Of a stretch of DNA of 64,000 bases, positions 55,770-64,000 are shown piece after piece. The notes under the pieces were generated by a model. The model was given only the letters and a program-made list of their open reading frames with translations, did not search any database and was not told where the DNA came from. The DNA is from Fistulifera solaris (taxonomy: Eukaryota; Bacillariophyta; Bacillariophyceae; Naviculales; Stauroneidaceae). How positions within the stretch are numbered: the stretch's first letter is position 1; each line of letters begins with the position of its first letter. The stretch covers positions 930,001 to 994,000 of the forward strand of contig AP026162.1 in assembly GCA_030295235.1 (NCBI GenBank), written 5' to 3'. A program made the position numbers and the translations under genes.

Positions 55770-56834
55770 ATGCTGAAAATGGTCACAGTTAAGGATTCGT
55801 CCTTGGTCACACCGGTCGATCCGACGAACGGTCATCTTGAAGAGCCAAGCAGCTTGAGTGACATGCATCACCACAACAAGTCCCCCGCTGTTAATTCTGC
55901 TCTCCGCGAGACGGCAATGACCACCGAAGAGCTTTCGGAAGTTGCTTTTCCCGTCGAAAAAGAACCGATGAAGTCGATTGCGGAACCGCCCCCGGTAGTC
56001 TTTGCAGTTTCGGCTTCGTCGTCCATTTGCACGAGAGAAAGTGACACCGGTGTTCTCTCGGACTTGGAAAGTAATAAGAACGGGATGGAGACACCGCTCA
56101 AGTTTCGTCAAGGGCATTCTGAAAGGTCAAATGCGCAGCTATCCTTGCAGAAGACTTCTCGACAGGGAAGGGATTTGCAGCGCTGGTCGATCGATGAAAC
56201 TACAAACGAAACTGTAAGGCTCGTTACAGGCTGCGTCCCCATTCTAAGAGAAGGAAAAATACTTCTTATTTCAGCGAACCGGAAAGCCGAATGGATTCTT
56301 CCCAAAGGTGGCTGGGAACAGGATGAAACTATGGAGGAAAGTGCAGCTCGTGAATGCTTTGAAGAAGCAGGTGTACTCGGAAAGCTAGGGCCCAAACTTG
56401 CAGAGATTCAATACGAGACTCGCAAGTCCAAGAAAAGGAGGCTGGACGCTGTGAGCTCAGAGAACCAGCAAGTCAAGAATTCTGGTCTAGATACCGTTGA
56501 AGCACCTGCATCAGATGGTAATGAACCGAATACATCATCTCTTCTCACTAACGAATCGATTAACAAAATCGAAGAAGAAACTGCTTCTGTAAGACGGCCA
56601 TGCGATGAAACTCATTCCATAGCCTCTTCATATACAGGCAACTACACACAAGTTCGGATGACACTGTTTCCGCTGTATGTCGACACAGTCTCAAGCACCT
56701 GGCCAGAAAGTGGAAGGCTGCGCAAAGCTGTTGATATTGACGAGGCGATAGAGCTGTTAGATTCACGCCCAGAATTCAAAGCGGCTCTGGTAGAGGTGAA
56801 AAATCGCGGCTTGCATGCCCTACCCTCGAAATAA
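55770..56834 (+). CDS. Nudix hydrolase (diphosphoinositol polyphosphate phosphohydrolase-like)
   Basis: 354 residues from the ATG at 55770. The N-terminal 150 residues are Ser/Glu-rich and disordered. The Nudix domain begins at RLVTGCVPILREGKILLISA; the Nudix box is GGWEQDETMEESAARECFEE followed by AGV, with the full GX5EX7REXXEEXG pattern. A ~75-residue Ser/Thr-rich insert (about 235-300) separates the box from the final strand and helix (RMTLFPLYVDTVSSTWPESG, VDIDEAIELLDSRPEFKAAL), which matches yeast Ddp1/human DIPP. Such enzymes remove the beta-phosphate of inositol pyrophosphates and act on Ap5A/Ap6A or polyphosphate. The insert is unusual for the family. Confidence 0.85.
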   Translation: MLKMVTVKDSSLVTPVDPTNGHLEEPSSLSDMHHHNKSPAVNSALRETAMTTEELSEVAFPVEKEPMKSIAEPPPVVFAVSASSSICTRESDTGVLSDLESNKNGMETPLKFRQGHSERSNAQLSLQKTSRQGRDLQRWSIDETTNETVRLVTGCVPILREGKILLISANRKAEWILPKGGWEQDETMEESAARECFEEAGVLGKLGPKLAEIQYETRKSKKRRLDAVSSENQQVKNSGLDTVEAPASDGNEPNTSSLLTNESINKIEEETASVRRPCDETHSIASSYTGNYTQVRMTLFPLYVDTVSSTWPESGRLRKAVDIDEAIELLDSRPEFKAALVEVKNRGLHALPSK

Positions 56835-56942
56835 TGTATCTTTTGTAAGATACATGAATTCATGTCATCGAAACTAAAACTGATATTGTACACTATAAAA
56901 GCATTAAACTGATCCTGTACAACTTGTAAAGGATTTCCATGG

Positions 56943-58148
56943 TTATCTCCGAAAGTTGTTAGCATCAGTAGGCGCATCGTAAAACACGTCATCCCAGTCA
57001 TCGTCCATCTCCTGATGTAGTGGAAATTCCGTTCCATTGGATTCGTGTCTTCTGGATGCAGATGAACCGTTATCAGTGGTAATTTCTTCCTCGCTCGGTT
57101 CGTTTCGACCTTCATTTCGTTTCGCTTCTAACAGTGCGTCTGAGACCGTCCAAATAAAAGCGTAGACAATCATAAAGATCAAGGTCCCGAACGTGTAACA
57201 TGTAAAATACCAATCACGCAGTATATTTTGCAACGTGTTGAATTCTTTTCCCATTCTAATTTCCGCCTTCGTGATTTCAACCAAGGTACTTGCCGCTAAC
57301 CGTGGCACAATTTGCACGCGAATGTGTCGCTTCCCAAGAAGATTCAAATGAGACGCACATGAAAAAATTGGTTCTCGCGATCATGCAAGATCACTTTGTG
57401 ACGACTTACCAGAGGGTAATCGCGACTCTCAACATAATGCCGGAAAACAGGAATTACGACGTGCTTGGATTCTTCTATAGCACCAATCAAATAAGGTACA
57501 AGCAGTACAGCCTTCTGCAGCACTGAAATCCATCTACTTTGGTGGGGGAAACCGCGCACTGCGGCGAGAAAGGGCCAGCACTGTACCGTTGTGAGATGCC
57601 AACTCAACTTTGACACCAAAGATACCAGTTGAAGCACGGTTTGTATCCGATTCTGGTAAGACTAGCACAAGTTCCATGAAATAAGCCCGATTTGATACAA
57701 GCAAGCGACGCGATGTAAGGGGAGTCGGCACAACGTCCTCGGTATCGACAAAATCCCAATGATGCTTTGCAAACAAATCGATTGAACCCCAAGGAGTCGG
57801 AAGCGAATTACCGTTTACGTGGCTTGATTCAACGCTCGACAAAGAAGAAGGAGCGGGCGCTCCAGTATAGTCGAGATAAATTGGAGCAGCCACTGAGAAG
57901 GATGGCATAACGACCGTGTAGAACAGATGATATGAGATGATCGACATGGAGAGAATGGCTAGGAGTTTCAGTAGCCTTCTGATCTGTCTTATCATGAAGG
58001 GAATTATACCTCCAAACTCTTCTCGGTCGTAGATACTATGAATATCAAACAAATACGTGAAAGTTTCATCCTGAAACGGCTGCAGCCTCGCAACTGAACT
58101 AGAAACAGCGGACGCAGGAAGATAACGCCTTCTTGTTAAAATAGCCAT
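56943..58148 (-). CDS. Seipin (lipid-droplet assembly protein)
   Basis: About 375 residues; ER membrane protein that organises lipid-droplet formation. The first span is LKLLAILSMSIISYHLFYTV (near residue 65), followed by the family hallmark APIYLDY, then the luminal beta-sandwich: RAYFMELVLVLPESDTNRAS, TGIFGVKVELASHNGTVLAL, SRRSARFPHQSRWISVLQKA, and VQIVPRLAASTLVEITKAEI. The second span is WYFTCYTFGTLIFMIVYAFI. The tail is acidic (EEEITTDNGSSASRRHESN, DDDWDDVFYD). An 80-bp intron lies at 57330-57409. A C5 run near 57542 (fits C4) breaks the frame at RFP|HQSRW. Consistent with the oil-storing habit of diatoms. Confidence 0.88.
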
Positions 58149-58236
58149 TCCGCTCGCTGCACATCAATCATTTCAATAACCTTCTAAGATCAATCTTATT
58201 AAACGAAGGAGCTTTCATAAGCTTCTTCTCCTCTCC

Positions 58237-58345
58237 GAAAGGTTAACAAGATAAAAAAAAAGGACAACAACGTTTTATTTATTCTGTGGTTCAGAAAATC
58301 TGGAAAATCGGTGTTTGCGATCCTACTGCTACAGAAATTCTGAGG
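58237..58345 (+). repeat. ~105-bp segment shared with 62371-62476
   Basis: It starts CCGAAAGGTTAACAAGATA and runs through GGACAACAACGTTTTATTTA, CAGAAAATCTGGAAAATCGG and CTACAGAAATTCTGAGG. Near-identical to the copy at 62371. The two copies flank the 58-61-kb array and the MYND/RING gene. Confidence 0.9.
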
Positions 58346-58368
58346 AAAAAATCCCCATGAGATGAGAT

Positions 58369-61250
58369 GGTGTGAACGAAATTGAACAATATCCGGGTTG
58401 CCCCTCTGTCGATAAATTTCCTACGAGAGCTACGTGAAATCACGCAGATGTTCGAAGCGTTGCATTACTCGCTCCATCAAGTTTTTGTTTTCAAGTCGGT
58501 GGCAATTGTTGTTTTCCAATACGAAGCAAATACGGTGCGCAACAAAACGTTGACATCTGTGGACTGGAAACCCAAGAATGGGACGATGGCGAAAAAGGCA
58601 ATTTCCGGGTTTCCCTACAGAGATAAATTTCCTACGACGGCTACGTAACATACGCGTAGACACTGGAAGTGTTTAATCTTTCTACTGTTTCAAGTTTTAC
58701 TATCCAATCAAGGTCGATGATTGATGGTTTCATGGCTCGCATGAACCATGTTGGGTTAAGTATATTTGACATTGGTGTCCAAAAGACGCTTAAAATGGTG
58801 TGATCGAAATTGAACAATATCCGGGTTGCCCCTCTGTCGATAAATTTCCCTACGAGAGCTACGTGAAATCACGCAGATGTTCGAAGCGTTGCATTACTCG
58901 CTCCATCAATGTATTGCTTTCAAGTCGGTAGCAATTGTTGTTTTCCAATACGAAGCAAATACGGTGCGCAACAAAACGTTGACATCTGTGGACTGGAAAC
59001 CCAAGAATGGGACGATGGTGAAAAAGGCAATTTCCGGGTTCCCTACAGAGATAAATTTCCTACGACGGCTACGTAACATACGCGTAGACATTGGAAGTGT
59101 TTAATCTTTCTACTGTTTCAAGTTTTACTATCCAATCAAGGTCGATGATTGATGGTTTCATGGCTCGCATGAACCATGTTGGGTTAAGTATATTTGACAT
59201 TGGTGTCGAAAAGACGCTTAAAATGGTGTGATCGACATTGAACAATATCCGGGTTTCCCCTCTGTCGATAAATTTCCCTACGAGAGCTACGTGAAATCAC
59301 GTAGACGTTCGAAGCGTTGCATCACTCGCTCCATCAACGTTTTGTTTTCAAGTCGGTGGCAATTGTTGTTTTCCAATACGAAGCAAATACGGTGCGCAAC
59401 AAAACGTTGACATCTGTGGACTGGAAACCCAAGAATGGGACGATGGTGAAACAGGCAATTTCCGGGTTTCCCTACAGAGATAAATTTCCTACGACGGCTA
59501 CGTAACATACGCGTAGACACTGGAAGTGTTTAATCTTTCTACTGTTTCAAGTTTTACTATCCAATCAAGGTCGATGATTGATGGTTTCATGGCTCGCATG
59601 AACCATGTTGGGTTAAGTATATTTGACATTGGTGTCCAAAAGACGCTTAAAATGGTGTGATCGAAATTGAACAATATCCGGGTTGCCCCTCTGTCGATAA
59701 ATTTCCCTACGAGAGCTACGTGAAATCACGCAGATGTTCGAAGCGTTGCATTACTCGCTCCATCAATGTATTGCTTTCAAGTCGGTCGCAATTGTTGTTT
59801 TCCAATACGAAGCAAATACGGTGCGCAACAAAACGTTGACATCTGTGGACTGGAAACCCAAGAATGGGACGATGGTGAAAAAGGCAATTTCCGGGTTCCC
59901 TACAGAGATAAATTTCCTACGACGGCTACGTAACATACGCGTAGACACTGGAAGTGTTTAATCTTTCTATTGTTTCAAGTTTTACTATCCGATCAAGGTC
60001 GATGATTGATGGTTTCATGGCTCGCATGAACCATGTTGGGTTAAGTATATTTGACATTGGTGTCGAAAAGACGCTTAAAATGGTGTGATCGAAATTGAAC
60101 AATATCCGGGTTGCCCCTCTGTCGATAAATTTCCCTACGAGAGCTACGTGAAATCACGGAGACGTTCGAAGCGTTGCATCACTCGCTCCATCAACGTTTT
60201 GTTTTCAAGTCGGTGGCAATTGTTGTTTTCCAATACGAAGCAAATACGGTGCGCAACAAAACGTTGACATCTGTGGACTGGAAACCCAAGAATGGGACGA
60301 TGGCGAAAAAGGCAATTTCCGGGTTTCCCTACAGAGATAAATTTCCTACGACGGCTACGTAACATACGCGTAGACATTGGAAGTGTTTAATCTTTCTACT
60401 GTTTCAAGTTTTACTATCCAATCAAGGTCGATGATTGATGGTTTCATGGCTCGCATGAACCATGTTGGGTTAAGTATATTTGACATTGGTGTCCAAAAGA
60501 CGCTTAAAATGGTGTGATCGAAATTGAACAATATCCGGGTTGCCCCTCTGTCGATAAATTTCCCCACGAGAGCTAGGTGAAATCACGTAGACGGTCGAAG
60601 CGTTGCATTACTCGCTCCATCAATGTTTTGTTTTCAAGTCGGTGGCAATTGTTGTTTTCCAATACGAAGCAAATACGGTGCGCAACAAAACGTTGACATC
60701 TGTGGACTGGAAACCCAAGAATGGGACGATGGCGAAAAAGGCAATTTCCGGGTTTCCCTACAGAGATAAATTTCCTACGACGGCTACGTAACATACGCGT
60801 AGACACTGGAAGTGTTTAATCTTTCTATTGTTTCAAGTTTTACTATCCAATCAAGGTCGATGATTGATGGTTTCATGGCTCGCATGAACCATGTTGGGTT
60901 AAGTATATTTGACATTGGTGTCGAAAAGACGCTTAAAATGGTGTGATCGAAATTGAACAATATCCGGGTTGCCCCTCTGTCGATAAATTTCCCTACGAGA
61001 GCTACGTGAAATCACGTAGACGTTCGAAGCGTTGCATCACTCGCTCCATCAACGTTTTGTTTTCAAGTCGGTGGCAATTGTTGTTTTCCAATACGAAGCA
61101 AATACGGTGCGCAACAAAACGTTGACATCTGTGGACTGGAAACCCAAGAATGGGACGATGGTGAAACAGGCAATTTCCGGGTTCCCTACAGAGATAAATT
61201 TCCTACGACGGCTACGTAACATACGCGTAGACACTGGAAGTGTTTCATCT
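58369..61250 (+). repeat. Seven-unit 429-bp satellite with dimer organisation
   Basis: GGTGTGATCGAAATTGAAC (or a one-base variant) begins at 58369, 58797, 59225, 59654, 60082, 60511 and 60940, steps of 428-429 bp; the last unit is cut at about 61250. Units alternate: those preceded by GGTGTCCAAAAGACG (58797, 59654, 60511) carry CATCAATGT; those preceded by GGTGTCGAAAAGACG (59225, 60082, 60940) carry CATCACTCGCTCCATCAACG. Each 429-bp unit is itself two related halves: ATAAATTTCCCTACGAGAG and ATAAATTTCCTACGACGG lie about 210 and 218 bp apart. Each first half also holds an inverted AACGTTTTGTT / AACAAAACGTT pair. The 60-77-residue frames on both strands are not genes. Confidence 0.95.
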
Positions 61251-61506
61251 TCCTAGTTCTGTCAATCGAATTGCGTTGTTTCATGAAAGCGTTGATTGCC
61301 AAAGAGAGACTGTCTTCCGCATCGGATCATCACCACGCCAAGTCTACTGTAGGCTCGAAGTGTAGACGACTTTTTGCAAGACTGAGTTTCAGTCATGAGG
61401 CGAATTTGAAAAATAACGTTTTCGCAGAAATGCGGCGCGTGCAGTGAAGGTGCGCGACGATCCGAAGCATCTATTTATAATAGCGCGCTGTGTCCGTGTG
61501 TGTGTG

Positions 61507-61526
61507 TCACGTAACGTAACGTAACG
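61507..61526 (+). repeat. Short GTAAC microrepeat
   Basis: CACGTAACGTAACGTAACG follows a (TG)n tract; a simple repeat. Confidence 0.8.
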
Positions 61527-61559
61527 CTGGTCCCGGGTTTCTGAATCACGGGTTTGACG

Positions 61560-61675
61560 CTATCCCCGGGGATCGAGCCCCCGCAGGGGCTATTAGGGAT
61601 CGAGCCCCCCGCTTGCGGGAAGGGCGAGAACGAAAAAGCCCCCCGCAGGGGCTAGACGCCGAAGGCGGCTAGTAA
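61560..61675. repeat. GC-rich hairpin cluster
   Basis: ATCCCCGGGGAT (61562-61573), two AGCCCC...GGGGCT stems, a CCCGCTTGCGGG stem and a CTAGACGCCGAAGGCGGCTAG hairpin lie end to end, with GATCGAGCCCC repeated. Base composition is far more GC-rich than the flanks. It ends about 65 bp before the MYND/RING start. Confidence 0.8.
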
Positions 61676-61741
61676 TAATAATACCCAGCGTACTTCTATT
61701 CTTCCTTTTCACTATCTTTTAGTTGCACCGCCGAGTAAAAC

Positions 61742-62387
61742 ATGGAAGACACGGACGAATTACGACAGTACATTACGTGCGACGCGGAAGGCTGCAACGC
61801 GACACATCCGGCGAGTCGTTACTCGAAATCAAGATGGTGTATTACTGCAATCGAACGTGTCAACGAAAGGACTGGAAACGACACAAGCCCGACTGTCATG
61901 GTGTCGACGAAATGAGAAAACGGTGTACGGGAACTGGGAATTTGAGCGAGATTCAAGAAATTACCGGCATCATGCCGGGCGAATAGACCGAGACGTGCGA
62001 ATTTGTTTAGAAGACAAGATGGTCAACCCCATGATTTTTACCAAATGCCAGCACGCATTCTGTTTTTCGTGCTTAGTGCGCTTACAAAGTCTCGGTCGAG
62101 GTCCGCATAGCACTGTGAGTGGGACTAAGTGTCCTTATTGCCGTTCGGAGATCCCCGACTTGGTCGAGGAGTCGTCGAAATCGCGCATTTCGGTCTTGGC
62201 AGCCCGAGCGGGTCGACGCGATTTGCCCGAAGAAGAGCGTGAAGCCCGTGTGGCAACGGCTTTGGAAGAAATTGAGAAACTGTACAACGCAGGAGATACC
62301 GATCTGATGTTCTTTCTAATACCCATGAAAGCGAGACTACTCAGCTTGCGGGGTGACCATCGTGCGGCCGAAAGGTTAACAAGATAG
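61742..62387 (+). CDS. MYND + RING zinc-finger protein, 3' end inside a repeat
   Basis: About 215 residues. The N-terminal MYND finger (CDAEGCNATHPA, then MVYYCNRTCQRKDWKRHKPD and a final C) is followed by a RING: CLEDKMVNPMIFTKCQHAFC, FSCL, CPYC. The first RING Cys is not visible in the frame I can follow. After the RING is a helical segment (REARVATALEEIEKLYNAGD, then LIPMKARLLSLRGDHRAAER) that looks like the start of a TPR. The stop lies within the segment shared with 58237, so the repeat probably cut the gene short. Two single-base breaks (near 61815 and 61980) are also present. Possibly an E3 ligase; may no longer be functional. Confidence 0.6.
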
Positions 62388-62640
62388 AAAAGGACAACAA
62401 CGTTTTATTTATTCTGTCGTTCCAGAAAATCTGGAAAATCGGTGTTTGCGATCCTGCTGCTACAGAAATTCTGAGGGCTTTCCAGAAAATAATCTGGAAT
62501 GACTTGGTGCTTGCGATCATACAGAAAATGTGTAGTAGTTCCAGAAAATCTGGAAATCATCTGGAATGAATGAATAGGCGTTAGCGATCATACAGAAATT
62601 CTGAGGCTGTTCCAGAAAATCTGGAATGACCCGCATCATT
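62371..62640 (+). repeat. Palindrome-rich repeat joining the MYND/RING gene
   Basis: The first 105 bp match 58237-58345. The rest holds four more TTCCAGAAAATCTGGAA-type palindromes separated by GCGATCATACAGAAA marks, the same motif family as at 285-880 and 54541-55130. Confidence 0.85.
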
Positions 62641-62715
62641 TGCTGTTTGCAAAATTAGTCCGTATAACAATGTTATCAGAAATAAGTGCACTCATAAAAT
62701 AATCAGAACTTCGTC

Positions 62716-64000
62716 ATGTTTGCTGACGAGCTAGCGGGAAACTCCAGTCGTAAGCGGGCGGAAGAAAACAAAGCTCGAAGATTGAGACTCAAGGCGCAAC
62801 AACAGAGAAAGGCGACGAGTGAGAAAAATGTGTCGTCGACACCCGTTCTTGTCGCTGACGAGGCAGTGCCGCTCGCCGAGCCCTCTTCAATCAAACCGTG
62901 TTTATCTTCTCTATCGACAGAGCATACTACTTCAGCAGTGGCGAAGAACGTTTCGTCGACACCAGCAGCACCCAAAACAATCACTTCTTCCGCACAACTC
63001 TCAGCTGTCGAGAAAGCTGAACAACAGCGTCAAATTCGAGCCGAAACAACAAAAAGGTTCAAGCTTCGATCGTGATTCAAACATTTTATCGCCGATATAA
63101 CTGTAACGTTGACTTAAGAAAGCACCATGTTGAATTGTTATCCAAACGGACACAAGATATAAGTACGATTCGTGAGATGCTGCTTCAGACAAAGAATATC
63201 AGATATGTACCCCCACCTGCAACCGCGACAGCTATGGTACGGCAGCTTCTTTTTCTCACTACGCGGGTTATTTACGATAACAAGACGAAAATGAGAGTGA
63301 GGGTGAAACGTATTGACTCTTTTCGCCATTTGGATTTGCTCGCCAGTTTGGTGAATAACGTATTGCTGCCAGGGATGTCTAGTGTGGACGAGAAAGTCAA
63401 CCCTATGTTGTCATGGCTTGCAACACAAGAAGGACGAACTCGACTTCAACATCTTTTGCGTGTCGTGATGGTTGCTATTTCGTCAAAAAAGACAAATGGA
63501 AATGTTTTGGATTCACTTCTCCATTTCTTGCAGTCGGTACTAGGACTATCGAAAGATACATCAGCTCCGAAACAGGTTCAAGACTATTGCTGCTCGTTAT
63601 TATTTCCCAACAATTTGCCATTCTATGATTCGTCGCCATCAGACGATCCTCCCTATGCTTTTGAAAACAGCGATCTAGCAATGATTTCAATTGTGCGTTA
63701 CTTCCTACTATTCATATCCGCGGGACCGGACCCCATTCCCCCGGATGCCATGAACGCACGCGAATCATGCATTCCAGAAGCGTCCAGAGAGCAGGGTGGT
63801 GAGCTATTCTTGATTGTTTTACATGCTGTTAATCGTGCTCCTATGTCGAACAGACGTGGGCTCCAGAGCCAGATGGTTACCATGCTGATGACACTACCCC
63901 TCTTTACGTGGAAGGTCTCTAGTGCTGCTTTGAATGTCTTAATACATACAAATGATGCTTCAACAAGAACACCCATGGTTGAACTAATCGAGTCATTCAT
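62716..64000 (+). CDS. UBE3C/UPL-like HECT ubiquitin ligase, 5' part
   Basis: Partial; runs off the window edge. It starts MFADELAGNSSRKRAEENKA with RRLRLKAQQQRK after it, the layout of UBE3C-type ligases. A Ser/Thr-rich insert follows, then KAEQQRQIRAETTKRFKL and an IQ motif (VIQTFYRRYNCNVDLRK). The next ~300 codons (from about 63073 to the edge) are open and read MVRQLLFLTTRVIYDNKTKM, FRHLDLLASLVNNVLLPGMS and onward, as in the armadillo-like N-terminal region of the family. A missing T near 63070 breaks the frame between FKL and SIVIQTF. The HECT catalytic domain must lie beyond 64000; without it the subfamily call is tentative. Confidence 0.72.

Noticed and set aside
58382-61256. Families of 60-77-codon frames on both strands in the satellite
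   Set aside because: The same frames recur on opposite strands at the same place in each unit, as expected of a tandem repeat without selection for protein.
1-64000. tRNA, rRNA or snRNA genes
   Set aside because: Reading both strands I found no convincing A-box/B-box pair or conserved RNA core; the TTCGAG-like strings near 61575 belong to the GC hairpin cluster.

Overview
The window is nuclear DNA of a photosynthetic stramenopile, most probably a pennate diatom; Phaeodactylum tricornutum would fit. The evidence is compact genes with few introns of about 64-99 bp (GTAAGT donors, one clear TACTAAC-type branch site), signal peptides followed by an AAF/F-A-V type plastid cleavage context, a mevalonate-pathway kinase, a GH81 beta-1,3-glucanase suited to chrysolaminarin, and HSF and PPR-methyltransferase genes of types I associate with diatoms. 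The species assignment is inference.

Layout. 1-1.06 kb: a ~67-bp palindromic satellite. 1.06-24.9 kb: dense housekeeping genes: TFIIIC TPR subunit, heat-shock factor, cysteinyl-tRNA synthetase, an unknown protein, a frataxin-like protein, a disordered SP/TP-rich protein, a cupin, a PPR-tRNA(m7G) methyltransferase chimera, nitronate monooxygenase, ATAD3 and phosphomevalonate kinase. 25.1-29.1 kb: a non-autonomous element with ~770-bp inverted arms carrying broken pieces of ubiquitin-activating enzyme E1 and of a zinc-type alcohol dehydrogenase. 29.4-36.0 kb: rhomboid protease, epsilon-COP and a GH81 glucanase. 36.5-37.8 kb: a satellite with alternating 211/234-bp monomers. 37.9-58.1 kb: ureohydrolase, fuseless-like protein, EamA-like protein, a ubiquitin-like/2OG-oxygenase/RING protein, an MsrB-like secreted protein, valyl-tRNA synthetase, PI4-kinase beta, an IQM-like protein, a lysine-methyltransferase-like protein, a Nudix hydrolase and seipin. 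58.2-62.6 kb: a hierarchical satellite (about 214, 429 and 857 bp), a GC-rich hairpin cluster and a MYND/RING gene that ends inside a repeat. 62.7 kb to the edge: the 5' part of a UBE3C-like HECT ligase.

The genes do not form a pathway. Several are transcribed head to head from short shared upstream regions (for example 43,100/43,374, 21,122/21,606 and 52,840/53,247). Gene order reads as ordinary euchromatin broken up by satellite blocks and one gene-capturing element.

A reader should know that about 27 single-base frame breaks cut otherwise clean conserved genes, mostly in short homopolymer runs. I treat each such gene as one locus and consider base-calling error the likeliest cause, so the CDS spans below run across those breaks. 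The most interesting coding find is the predicted ubiquitin-like + 2OG-Fe(II) oxygenase + RING protein at 41,974-43,100.
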